Shown here one piece after another: positions 13,047 to 24,428 of a stretch of DNA of 64,000 bases. The stretch comes from Ustilaginoidea virens (taxonomy: Eukaryota > Ascomycota > Sordariomycetes > Hypocreales > Clavicipitaceae). The position numbers and the translations under genes were made by a program. Below the pieces are notes generated by a model, which was not told the DNA's origin, searched no databases, and saw nothing but the letters and a program-made list of their open reading frames with translations. Within the stretch, counting starts at the first letter, position 1. Each line of letters starts with the position of its first letter. The DNA is taken from the NCBI RefSeq assembly GCF_000687475.1, contig NC_057320.1:4808501-4872500 (forward strand). Direction: 5' to 3'.

Positions 13047-14763
13047 CGAGTGAAGCTGGCTCTGGCTTTGCTTCTTGGTTGAGGCGCGGCATGCCTCGGC
13101 AAGAGTTTGGGGCGTTGTGCGGTTTGGGCCGTTTGGTCAGCACGTGTCTGCCAAACTCAGGTAACTGGTACCTAAACGGAGCAGCTAATAAAAGGTCAGT
13201 TGCACCTAGGAACTTGTGCAGGCTCGTCTACGGACTAGACCGTTTTTGGCGCGCCACAGTATGTGCCACTTTTCATAAATTAGGTACCTAGTCCATAACC
13301 AAGCGGGCCTCAAAGGAACTTATCATGCTTACCGAGTTCTCCGTACATGGTAAGGATCAGCAAGCGCTAGGCCAAGCAAAAGCCAAAGGGGTCTGGCCTT
13401 GTCGCATGAGGAAAGAGCCTCGGCACGCGTAACCGACGGCAGCAGAGCAGTCACAGAGTACCGCTGGAAGCTAGTTGACCGTCCCGTATCCGTATCCGTA
13501 CTATGTACAGTAGTGACATCGCAGCCAGGCAGCCAGGGGCTACTCCCGCGCCCCGTTTTGATTGGCTGTGGTCCACACTTTTGGCCGTCTGTGCGGCCCG
13601 GAACAATGTAGGCCCGGCCGTCCCAGCCCTTATCCTATCCTGGCCAGACAAAGCTTAAGCTTCCCTTCCTCTGTCTGGTCTGTGTGTTGCTGCCTCCCCT
13701 CGCGTTTTCTACCTGCCTTTCAACACTTACAACTCACCACAGGATACATGCACCCATAGTACGTGCTGCAGACTCTACGACTGACTACGCAGAGCGCCCT
13801 GCTCGGCAAGGCTACGACGGTGATGCTATTGTGGTGGCGGGTGGGCAGCAGGATGCGAGATTGGGCATGTGGACTGGCTGGGATGCCGAATTTGCCGAGT
13901 CCACCAGTGAAGCAGCTTGTTCGGCCGGCTGGCTCTTCCAAAGGTCCCTCGGATGCCCCCTTCCCCCCCCCCCTCTACCTGGCCGTCTTAAAGAGGGATG
14001 GGGTCTTTGCCAATCTTGACCCATCGAGGCCCTTCCCCGCGCTCCTGCATGCTTGGCGGCTCGGCCTATGCCGCAAATAGATCTTGGCTTGCAGACTGCA
14101 GCGCAGCGTGAGATGCTGCCGAGATACGAGTGGCTCTGGGCTTCCAGAGGCGTCACTGGAAAGGGTAAGGGTAACCCGCATGTGGCCATTCTTGCCGCGT
14201 CGTGGCCGGGGGGGGGGAGCTGATCGGAAGTGCGGAAACAGCTGCAGTAGATAACGACCCCTCGCTCCCCCCTCGTGCCGATTGCCGGATAATGGCCACT
14301 TCCAAAGGGCCCTAAGACCTCAAACAGAAGGTGAAGCCGGAGTCGGTCGGCTGCGCGGACTGGCGGCGCCATGACATCAAGCGTTGCCTCAGCACCCCTC
14401 GGGACGGGGACTTTTGCTGAAGGCGCACGTCGCGTGCCGGATTGCATGACTGATTGCGCGAACTCTGGGTCGAGATGCAAGAGCGGCCGGCATGGCTCGG
14501 TGAGTGACACGAGACACGCGCAGTGACCGAGACGGATTGCGTCTCGCACGCGTCCAGGCCAGGCAGAGGTATATGAAGGAGCTGCTGCCCCCGTCGCCTC
14601 TGCATCCGCCTCTTGTGTGGTGACACAGGCTCTGGGCCGAACAAGAAGCACTGAAGCACTGAAGCAACTCTGTCGGCAAGGCAGATTGTTGACTCGACTC
14701 GACTCGACTGATGAGGAGGTGGGTGTCATAGAAAGAAGAGGTAAAAAAGAAAACACACCCGTC
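13047..14763. other. Intergenic, upstream of the first OPT gene
   Basis: About 1.7 kb without supported genes. It contains CT-rich and C-run stretches and a GACTCGACTC microsatellite near 14693-14710, just before the OPT start. Confidence 0.55.
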
Positions 14764-17656
14764 ATGGCCTCGAGACGGCCCTACACAGACAACCCGGACG
14801 GCTCGCCGCCGGACAACAACAGCAACCTCGACGAAAAGTCGGCCGTGGCCGACAACGTGGCCGTGGATGGCGGCGTGGATGGCGGCGTGGATGGCGGCGT
14901 GGATGGCGGCGTCGACGCCACCGTCCACCATCTCGCGGAGAAGCTGGGCGACCAGGAAGATGGCATCGCGCCCATCGAGGACATCGAGTACGTCATGGAC
15001 AAGGTCAAGGCCCTGACCGTGGCCGAGAGCCAGGAGATCATCGACTCGCTCCTCAAGTACCACGAGTACGACTACAACTTCTCCCAGGCCCAGCGCGTCA
15101 AGCTGGCCGCGCTGAGGGCCGGCCCCCTCGAGGGCCAGACCGCCGAGGACTGGCAGCTGGAGCTCCGCACCGAGGCGGCCATCAACAAGTTCTACTCGCC
15201 GTACCCAGAGGTGCGCGCCATCACCACGCCCACCGACGACGTCGACATGCCCGCCGAGACGATCCGCGCCCACCTCCTCGGCTACGTCTGGGCCGTGCTG
15301 GCCCAGTTCACCAACTCGCTCTTCAACTCGCGCTTCCCGGCCATCACGCTGCAGTCGTCCGTCGTGCAGATCCTCCTCTACCCGTGCGGCCTGTTCCTGG
15401 CCTGGGCCCTGCCCGACTGGGGCCTCACCGTCCGCGGCACCCGCTACTCGCTGAACCCGGGCCCGTGGTCCTACAAGGAGCAGATGCTGTCCACCATCAT
15501 CGTCGACGTCGGCCTCACCTCGGCCTACTGCTTCTGGAACATCCAGACGCAGTCCATCTACTACAAGGACCAGTGGCTCACCCCCGGCTACGGCATCCTG
15601 CTGCTGCTGTCCACCCAGCTCATGGGCCTCGGCTTCTCGGGCCTGCTGCGCCGCTTCGTCGTCTACCCCGTCGAGGCGCTGTGGCCCAACATCCTGCCCA
15701 CCCTGGCCCTCAACCGCGCCCTCCTGGTGCCCGAGAAGAGGGAGACGCTGCACGGGTGGAGCGTGTCCCGCTACAAGTTCTTCTTCATCGCCTTTTGCGC
15801 CATGTTTGTCTACTTTTGGCTGCCCGACTTCCTCTTCCCCGCCCTCAGCCTCTTTGCGTGGATGACGTGGATCGCGCCCAGCAACTTCAACCTCAACGCA
15901 ATCACCGGCTCCCAGGCCGGCATGGGCTTCAACCCCGTCTCCAGCTTCGACTGGAACGTCCTGACCTCGTACTCGGCGCCCCTGGCCTACCCCTTCTTCG
16001 CCTTTACCCAGCAGTTCCTCGGGACCGTGCTGGCCGGCCTCATCATCATCGCCCTCTACTACAGCAACGTCCAGTGGACGGCCTACCTGCCCATCAACTC
16101 GTCCGGCATCTTCGACAACACCGGAAACCCCTACAACATCACCAAGATCATGGTGCCCGGCACCGGGCACATGAGCGAGGACGCGTACAAGGCCTACTCG
16201 CCCGCCTTTTACAGCGCCGGCAACCTGGTCGTCTACGGGGCCTTCTTCGCCTTTTACCCGCTCACCATGGTCTTCATCCTGCTCGACGCCTGGCGCCCGC
16301 TCCTCCGGGCGTACAGGTCCATGATGGCCTCGGCCATCTCGGCCGTGCGGCGGGCCATTGTCGGGGCGAGGCGCGCGCTCGGCTCGCTCGGCCGAGGCAA
16401 CGTGCGCGACGCGCTGCACCACCTGCGCGCCATGCTGGACGACGGCACCTCCATCTACGACTCGTACGACGACCCCTTCACCAACCTCATGCGCAACTAC
16501 CCCGAGGTGCCGGACTGGTGGTTCCTGATGATTGCCCTGGTCGCCTTCGTCTTTGCCATTGTCGTCGTGACCAACTGGCCGCAGCTCGACACGCCCGTCT
16601 GGACAATCTTCTTCGTCATCGGCCTCAACCTCGTCTTCCTGATCCCCATGTCCTACCTCTACGCCATCTCCGGCACGACAGAGGGCATCAACGTGGTTAC
16701 CGAGCTCATCGTCGGCTACGCCCTGCCGGGACACCCCGAGGCCATGATGTTCGTCAAGGCCTTTGGCTACAACATCAACGGCCAGGCCGACAACTACATC
16801 TCGGACCAGAAGATGGGCTTCTACTCCAAGCTGCCGCCCCGCGCCATGTATCGCGGCCAAGTCTTTAGCTGCATCATCACGGCGCTCGTGGCCTACGGGG
16901 TGGTGCAGTTTGTCGACACGCAGATTCCGGGCATCTGCACCCCCGACCAGCCGTCTCACTTTAACTGCGAGAACGGATCCCAGGTCTACTTTGCCGCCTC
17001 CGTGGTCTGGGTAAGAAACCACTGGCCCCTTTCCTCTCCTCCCCTTCCCTCCTCCCCACACCCCCCTACCCCCCCAAAAGAAATATAACCTAACCGCTTG
17101 CAAATAGGGCGCCATTGGTCCGAAACGCATCTTCAGCCAAATCTACCCCGCCATGAAGTACTGCTTCCTGCTGGGCTTCCTCTTCGCCATCGTCTGGTGG
17201 ACCGTCAAGCGCGCCGGATCGCGCATGCGGCAGGCCTGCCGGAGCGTCCTCCCCGCCCCCATCTTCAAGCCCCTCGACGCCGTCGTCTTCACCCCCATCT
17301 CCTGGCTCAAGCACGTGCACCCGTCGCTCGTCTTCAACGGCATGCTGCAGTGGGCGCCCGTCAACCTCACCTACTTCACGGGCGGCCTGTACCTGTCCTT
17401 TGGCTTCATGTTCTACCTCAAGCGGTACAAGACGGCCTGGTGGGAAAAGTACAACTACGTCCTGTCGGCGGCGCTGACGGGCGGCGTGGCCTTTTCCGGC
17501 CTCATCATCTTCTTCGCGGTGCAGTACCACCCCGTCGCGCTGGACTGGTGGGGCGTCAACGTTCTCAGCAAGACGATTGACGGGGGGGCCGGCCAGGCCG
17601 CCTTGTTGACGGAGCTGCCGGCCGAGGGCTACTTTGGGCCGGACACCTGGTATTGA
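14764..17656 (+). CDS. Oligopeptide transporter, OPT family (first copy)
   Basis: Two exons, 14764-17010 and 17108-17656, give 931 aa, within the usual 700-950 range of fungal OPT proteins. About 150 hydrophilic N-terminal residues precede the membrane domain. They include a four-fold VDGG repeat. OPT hallmarks: SLNPGPWSYKEQ, the GFNPVSSFDWN segment after the ITGSQAGMGF loop, and KLPPRAMYRGQ. Many hydrophobic segments fit a 14-16-helix carrier at the plasma membrane. OPT proteins import small peptides, glutathione or related solutes by proton symport. It follows the catabolic genes on the same strand but 1.7 kb away, so a role in that pathway is only possible. Substrate is unknown. Confidence 0.93.
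14863..14910 (+). repeat. 12-bp in-frame minisatellite (VDGG x4) in OPT gene
   Basis: GTGGATGGCGGC repeated four times in the cytosolic N-terminal region, preserving the reading frame. Confidence 0.9.
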
Positions 17657-17681
17657 TGTGCGGGGGGTATTGTTTTGTATT

Positions 17682-17870
17682 TGCTTCGTTAGAAGAGATG
17701 TGGTATCATGATGTCGTATGTGTAGTCTTGTCGCACTGCCGTGAGATTGCCTTGTCCCACCGACGTGAGATGTGTCGATTTGTTTTCCAGTTGCTTCTTT
17801 AGAAGAGATGTTGTACCATGATGACGTTGTTTGCATGTTCTTGTCCCACCGCCATGACATGTGTCGTGAG
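17682..17870. repeat. Imperfect tandem duplication in OPT 3' flank
   Basis: TTGCTTCNTTAGAAGAGATG begins at about 17682 and again at about 17790. Both copies continue with similar TGTCCCACCGNC segments. Confidence 0.7.
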
Positions 17871-17926
17871 ATGACTATCGTGAAGTGAATCAGCGTTGCA
17901 GGGGATTTCGGAAGATTCGTCGGGCA

Positions 17927-18087
17927 TGTCGGCAAAGTCTGGGTTTAACTACGCCATGGTAACCGAGGGAACCGTAGCCCCTTAGGGCTACCCCTATTCC
18001 CACTACATATAGCTGATAGCGAGTCTCGGTCAGCCGGGCTCGTTATCATCATCTAATACTAGCGCGTTTTTCCAGCGCATTCTGGCA
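17927..18087 (+). mobile_element. Diverged solo-LTR-like relic, same family as 49539 and 61363
   Basis: Shares with the two clean LTRs the block CCTTAGGG-TACCCC-TAT-CCCACTA-ATAGCTG, then AGTCTC, TATCATCA and TTTTCC-GCATTCTG-CA in the same order. The beginning is poorly conserved and no target duplication is seen, so the limits are approximate. Confidence 0.5.
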
Positions 18088-18149
18088 ATTACGAATACAT
18101 TAATGGTGATGGCAGATGCAGGACTCATATTAAGTGGAAGGCTGAAAGA

Positions 18150-18341
18150 AAGAGATGTGACGCAATCACGGGCCAGAATAGTATGATACCACACGGGTCG
18201 AACAACAACAGTCCAGTGTCTAACAATGACTTGGTATATTTTGATCATGACGGAAGAAGAACCAACATACAGGCGGAAGGGGGGGGAGAGAGAGAGATAT
18301 GACTATCACGGGCGAAAAACATAGGTCCGGTATCTAACGAG
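18150..18341 (-). repeat. LTR-like repeat fragments
   Basis: On the - strand two units start TGTTAGATACCGGAC and TGTTAGACACTGGAC, followed by CGCCCGTGATAGTCATAT or a variant. The units at 26130-26397 show the same layout, so a common repeat family is likely. Confidence 0.45.
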
Positions 18342-20349
18342 ATGTTTCCATGCATGTGGATAGAACGGCGTCGCCATGTCCTGACCATAGCCCACGAAAC
18401 CGCTCCTATCGTACTTCATTCCCTGTGAGGCGGCTCGCCGCCGTGACGCTGCCCAAGCGAAGGCCGCCCTTCCGCGTCGATAAATAGAGCCCGATTGAAG
18501 ACGTCCATATCTGACGAGCACTTGTAGGCTGTGGAGGCGATGGATCACTCGCTCCGGAGGTCCTCTCGCGTGGTCATATCTAGGGAAAAGATTGGAATGC
18601 AAGCCGAGCTGAAAACCACTAGTACCCCGGGTACCAGGGACTGACGACCGCTGACTCCAAGGCCAATCACGGGGATTTATCAAACTGTCGGAGCATCCGG
18701 GTGCACGAGCCCGACACGGCGGTGCTTGCTGTCGCGCAAGTCAGTACGGGCCTGGAAAAAAGGGGCAACTGGCGCGTCAAACTGCAGCGGAATGTGCCAA
18801 GTGGGCTGAACAACGGACGTGCAGAAGTCTCGGGGAGCCGGGATACGGGGCCGTTACGGGCCCCGACCAGGTGAGCGCTCCGGGCCTCCGATGCGAGCAC
18901 GGCGGCGGGGACTTTGCGGATCCGGGTCGCCGCCGTCAAAGCGCCCGGCTGGTTGCTGCTCCCGCGTGCCTGGGCAGGTTTCATTTTCCCCCGTCGTATT
19001 CGGCGCGGGCTTTCAACTCCTCGTCGAATCGGGTTGAAAAGTACCCGCGCGGGCGCGGTATTTCGGCGCGGAGTCGTGCAGACTCACAATCTCCGGCAGC
19101 GTCTCTCGCAGCAGCTCCTCGGGATCGACCATCTCGGCACCCGAGGCGGTACGAGACGCTCTGCGGAATCATCAGCCGCAGCAGATTCGCGCAGGCTGCC
19201 TGCGACTCGGCATGCTTAATTAAGCGGGCGCCACCCCGCTGCTCGACGTGTATTCCTTGTACACAATCGGGAGAAAGGGTCGAGACAATGGCACTTGTCG
19301 ACCTCGGATTTCGACCTCCTGCCGCTTGGGGGAGGCGGCGGGAGCATGGAGCTCATCCGCCCGGCAAACGAATTGCTAGCATGTGCCGCGCCGACATTGA
19401 CAGCTGATCATCACCTTGGGATGTAGCTCGTGTGCCATCCTCGGGTAAACGACAAAGGAACGCTCGTCTTGTAGGACCGTTTGCCGTGCCGGTATGACGA
19501 CTCGCTCTCGTGCGGTCGAGAAATACCCAATGTCCAGGGCGACTGTGGCGAGGTTGCGCTGGCCGCCAGTGAATTAAGCAAGTCCCCAATCTACTTTTTC
19601 AAATTATGAGAAGCAGCTACTACCTCTGCTGTTGCCGCCGAAATATTCCAGCGCCTCGGCCACATTCCTGCTAGGGGTAAGCGGTGAATGGGGGACTCTC
19701 GTATTTTAGCAATGGCCCCCTCTCTCGGGGAAGCATCACGCTCACTTCAACAAACAGATCGTTGGGACGCCCAGGCTAAATAGACGCAAGCGGTTATCAA
19801 GCCTGCCGGGACCGGCATTGGAATTTGCGCTGCGCCAAGTCGAGTACAGAAAAGAGCAGCTCTCAAAACCGCGTCCGAATTCACGCAGACCTGTCATCCT
19901 CGTCCTCGGCACACGCCAAGTTCGCGGCCAGCACTGCCGGCAACTTTGGACAGTGTCAGGGAGACCAGGTTGCTGCCGGGGTACGAGTGGCCAATGGCTC
20001 GAAGCAGAGGCACGGAACTGGAGCAGACAGGAAAGAAATAGCCTCCTCCGACCCCAAAAGTAGCGCCCGCAATCAGATATGAATGAAGAAGCGCAAAGCC
20101 CGGGCGCCTCGATGGAATTGTTCGCCTACTTCTAACAACATGACCCTATAAGATAGGGCATGGCATAGGCCTGCACAAGATATCACGTAATGAAGTAACA
20201 ATTTGAAAAAGTTACAAAGTAATAAAAATAACAAAAAGTAAAATAACCCCCTATCTTAACTGTATATATATATATAGAACGAGATGTCAAGACTGGACAA
20301 GAGCGGAATCAAAAGCAGTGCCATAAATTCTTATCAAACCATGCTGCAA

Positions 20350-21780
20350 ACAGTAAGAAATGGACTGGATACCTGATTGTCTCATATTCTTATCTTCAGA
20401 ATACACCAGAACTACAACGGCCGACAAAATGACAAAGATGCGAGGTGTTCAGGGAATCGATAACCCGCAGCGACTGCGATACTTGCGCGTCATAGACCAA
20501 CTTCACGACTTCTGCATCAATGAGAATCTGCCGCTTCCACAGGCTGCTTCTAGCCTGCTTTTGCAATAAGCTCTCTAATAGATGGCGCAGCTGTCGTGGT
20601 TGGAACCCAGTCGGGCGGGGAATCGTCGCTCCTCGAGGGCGTCACTGGTCTCTCCTTCTCAGTTGCGTCAGACCTCGGCACCAGATTTGCTGCACAAGCT
20701 GTGCTGCATCAAGCGCCCGACGAGAAGCTATCGGCGATGGTCTCAGCTGCGCCTGGACCATCCATTCTGGACGACGAAGCGCGGAAGGAACGACTGCTTG
20801 AGTTTGCCAAGCAGATGGATGCTGACGAACTGAGCGGATCCGAGTCTGCCTGGATGTTGGATGGGTTATTTGTTCATTTACCGCTCGAACTCGCGGGATC
20901 GAGTTGTTTCTATTGCAAAGGCTGCTGAATACATGGCATTGCCGAGCTCGGATGTCCGAGCCGTTGAGAACCTGGCGAAGCGGTTCTCGGATGACATTCC
21001 GCGCATTCTCAGGACCAGATCAACATCGTTTGAGCGCGTTAGACGTTCCAGGGCTTTTCCCATGGTATGCTTCATACTTTTTGTGGTGCGTTTGTCGAAG
21101 AAAGCTGTCGTGCTAAGCTATGGATCCTACAAACTACCAGGCACGCTAAGAATTGTCTGTAATTCGCGGGCTTATCGAGTTCCACATCGATGATTCAGAC
21201 TCATCGTCCTGCCGGTATCCGAAACCATTGCCCGATCCCTGCTCCTGGCATCAAGGCGGTGATAGATGCGGGAAACAATCCGGGGAATCAAGAGTTCTTC
21301 AGGATGGTTCGCGCAGCAGACCCAACCGGTAATCGTCCTGTTGGCATCATCATCAAGTGCGAGGCGTTGCAACCCGGAGACAAAGACGGAGTACGTATCA
21401 TCAAGGGGCTTTGCAAGGTTGGGCCAACGACGCATTCAGGTCCGCAAAGTTGCCCAGAACAGTATGGAACAACTCCAGCACGGGTAGTTCGTGGTGCCGA
21501 ACAGGCCTACCAAAGAGATACATCAAGGAACCACCATCGCCCAGCGGCATAAAAACTAAACAGAGTTTTTCAGCCGAGCCCCTGGAATGCACTGCCCAAA
21601 GGTCGAGTCGGTGCCAAGGCGCTGAAGCCATTTCTAGGCCAATTGCTTATGAACTCATTCGCCGTGAAAGGTTTCGAGGGCTTTATTCGGCATTCTCTTT
21701 GTTATCGCATTGGCGAGATCATCATCGCGCTGATCTAGCGGTTCTCGTACATCTACCGACACTCGTATGACTGACGTAGG
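20350..21780 (+). pseudogene. Dynamin-like large GTPase pseudogene
   Basis: Pieces of a fungal dynamin/Mx-like GTPase appear in order but in different frames with stops between. They are NPQRLRYLRVIDQLHDF (about 20450), VVGTQSGGESSLLEGVTGL (about 20600), LDDEARKERLL, SSDVRAVENLAKRFSDDI (about 20950), SGPDQHRLSALDVPGLF (about 21010), then GNQEFFRMVRAADPTG and VGIIIKCEALQPGDKDG (21280-21390), SMEQLQHG, and a PWNALPKGRVGAKALKPFLG-like tail near 21600. The P-loop GxxxxGKS has become GTQSGGES, losing the essential lysine. The DVPG motif is kept. The gene is dead by stops, frameshifts and active-site loss. Such GTPases normally act in membrane remodelling; no function is expected here. Confidence 0.75.
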
Positions 21781-22568
21781 GCTATGATGCATCATAAGCA
21801 TCGTTTCGTTGTGCCCAGCTCAACAAGGCATTATATAGCAAAACCGAGTCTACACATGCAACCGTTCGAACCTGCGGAATTCCCAGCCGAATGGTTATCC
21901 TACTAAGTGTCTTGCCTGTTGCATAGGCAGTATCGACGCCTTGCACCACGCTGCAGAGCTTCTAAGCGAGGGCGCTGCGGGTGACGTGTTTGATCTGATA
22001 GAGTTGTGATTTACGACGTTTCCCTGTATCATCAACAAATTGTTAGTGTTATCATGCCAATCGTTGCCAATGATGATCGTAAAGTCTATCTTGGAAGTCA
22101 AATCTTTGCTACTGGCAAAGGATTTGCAAACAATACAAAGAGCTTCTGGAGAGGATTGCCGACAACAGAGACTTACATTCCCAGATAGAAAGAATTTATG
22201 ATCGCCATTGGCAACGACAGGCATGACACCACTAATGATGCGTTTGCGATACAGGGAAAAGTCGCAAAAGTGCAATACAAAGCATTGAGCCCTCGAAGAC
22301 AACAGTAAAGAACCAAGAATCCTTCCGAAGGCGCTGAACCTGGTTCTTGACTCAGGTCTTGTCTTAGATTTCTACATGGCCCACCAAGCCAGCGAGGTTC
22401 TTGAAAAGAAATGACCGCCCAGATTGCGGCGACCAATCCAAGGCCATTAAGCTGTCGAGTTGAGGTGTCAGCGCACTCTTTCCCCGGCAGTCGCTGTCTG
22501 CTGGTCAATGGCATCGAGCGTCTGAGGGGGCTTGAATGGATGGAAGCGCGCTTTTGAAGTTTTCCCGG
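21781..22568. repeat. Intergenic with imperfect inverted repeat
   Basis: Arm one lies at about 22014-22086 and arm two at about 22190-22262. The reverse complement of arm two matches arm one at roughly three quarters of positions by eye, sharing TTTCCCTGTATC, TTAGTG, TCATGCC and CGTTGCCAATG. Roughly 100 bp separate the arms. No protein family is recognised here. Confidence 0.6.
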
Positions 22569-24071
22569 TCAGGCATTATCTGCCGCACGCAATCTGCCAC
22601 TTGCATCTATCCACCGCCAGAGGCGCTTATCCGCGGCGAAAGATGGATTGAACTGCGAGACGAATTTTATATATTTGGCGAGTCCTCGCCGTTCTTCTCC
22701 AACAGAGGAAAAATACTTATTCTCCTGCGATATGACTTCATTCTCAGGCTCGTCATCCTCTGCCAAGGTCGCCAATAAGAGCCTTGCTTCTGACACGGCG
22801 GATATGGACTTCAAAGTTGCTTGAATACAACCATTTTCTGCTGAACCAGCGGTGCGTTGATAGAGTTCTTCCAGGTGATGGAGGTCTTGCAGAGAGTCTA
22901 GAGTCACCAAGCGTTTCATGTATGATAAAATATCGCTGGTCTTCCAGTTCCGTTCAGACGGCTGGATGCTTTGAGTTCTGGAACACTCAGCTGCGAACGC
23001 ACCTCGAAAGGAACCACCATGGCATACTCTTTCAACAAGGTCTCTTTGATGCGGAAGACCAGGGGTACACAGCAACTGGGAATAGGGAACAGTAGAGCAG
23101 AATGCCCAATCAATGATGCACGTGATGTTCAGTTCATCGTCCACGAAAATATTCTGAGTACTAAGATCATGGTGGCAGAGAGAAAAGCCATCTTCTTGCC
23201 CATTCAAACGGGGGATGACCCAATCTCGAATGAAAATTCCAACGAGGCTGTAGTGGTGACGATTTTGGCTAGATTCTGCTTTGCTGCCGGCCGCAATATA
23301 GTCGTTCCAGCGTTGTTGTGCAACGTAGTATTTGGCAAAGTCGGAGTATTCTTGAGGGCAAGGAACTGGCGCGAAAAGAACATGGTGTCCCATGTCTAGA
23401 TGCTCACAATGTGCTAGGAGGATGGATACCAGAGACAAGTAATAGTCCGCTGCGTTATGAAATGGACCTCGAGGGAGCTGTCGATGCTTTCGCGCCCTTG
23501 TAGAATAAAACTGGGCGATAAACATGCTCCGATATTGAATTCTATGCCTTCGTTTTCGAATAATGATCCGATTGTGTCGTTTTTCAGATGCGACAGCTGA
23601 CTTGCGAAGCTTCCAAGCTGATTCATGACTTTGCGTTTCTCGGTCAACTTCATGTGTCTGCCGGGCGCTGTGGACGTTGTTGGGCTGGTATGCCAATTGT
23701 ATTCCGAAAGCTGATGGCCAGCAGCTTTGCTCATTAGGATGTACGGGACGCCAGTTGCATTCTCGGATGTCGCACTTTGCAAGTTAGGATACTGTCCACG
23801 AGGAGAGGGTGATGACTGAGCCATACCAGTAGGAAAAAACTTCGGGCAGAGGGATGTTTGTTTTGCTGCGGATATACTTCAAAGTAGCGGCTTCGCTTGC
23901 TAACAGTTCACGGGCCGTCTTCCCGCCGACAGCGTACTTTGTTTTGGGCGACCGAGAAACCCATTCGATGCCATCGTTGAACCGTAAGAGTATCGCCCAA
24001 TTCAGTGCGCCCTCCATGGGTCGCTGCGTCTCGTCGCAAACGCATGGTCGATTCCGTAATGGTTTTGCCAA
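22569..24071 (-). pseudogene. Aminoglycoside phosphotransferase (APH)-like kinase gene, one frameshift
   Basis: Exon 1 runs 24071-23827, followed by a 52-bp intron (23775-23826) with CTAAC branch site; exon 2 starts at 23774. Joined, it reads SYCATSENATGVPYILMSKAAG. The N-lobe carries GGKTARELLASEAATLKYI and the C-lobe has the Brenner motif HHDLSTQN followed by IIDWAFCS, which supply the catalytic Asp and metal-binding residues. Between them the frame slips once near 23465-23475: one frame ends after FILQGRESIDSSLE, and the family sequence resumes as RGPFHNAADYYLSL in the next. No splice pair was found to repair it. It may be a recent pseudogene or a base error. Fungal APH-like proteins are numerous and mostly of unknown substrate. 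Confidence 0.75.
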
Positions 24072-24428
24072 GTGAAGAACTGCTGCAACGTTAAACTCGG
24101 CAGGGTGGGAATATGCTGCTTTTTATTTGTCTACCAGACATTGAGCAGAGTGGGAAGAACTTTTGAACGCGATGCAGCAAGTCACGGGCGTGGAGTGAAT
24201 GCCCCGATTTTAAGGCAGGAGGCACGAGCAGCAGACCCCGCGAAAAGGGCTTCATTAAGCCGCATGATGGCCCCTGCGATAACAATAGCGCTCGTTGACA
24301 GAGCGGGGCGTGACGGATTAACACTCGGGGCGATTCGGTAGCACTGTGCTGCGATGCCGAGTGCTCACCTCGACCCCCCTGACATTTCCTCAGCTCTTCC
24401 TCATTAACCAGCCAATCTTCCCGCGATC
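24072..24428. other. Divergent intergenic region
   Basis: About 360 bp between the - strand APH-like gene and the + strand unknown gene, presumably holding both promoters. No clear motif was noticed. Confidence 0.5.

Larger units (their letters stand above)
17657..20349. other. Gene-poor stretch with repeats
   Basis: Contains an imperfect ~108-bp tandem duplication (17682-17870), a diverged LTR-like sequence, repeat fragments near 18150-18341, and a TA-rich zone around 20190-20280. Small open frames at 18.3-20.1 kb show no recognisable protein family. Confidence 0.55.

Noticed and set aside
14389..17130. 913-residue open frame on the - strand opposite the first OPT gene
   Set aside because: Val/Asp/Gly-rich antisense shadow of a well supported transporter.
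18306..20082. Several open frames of 60-180 codons
   Set aside because: No motif, no plausible intron structure, frames overlap on both strands.
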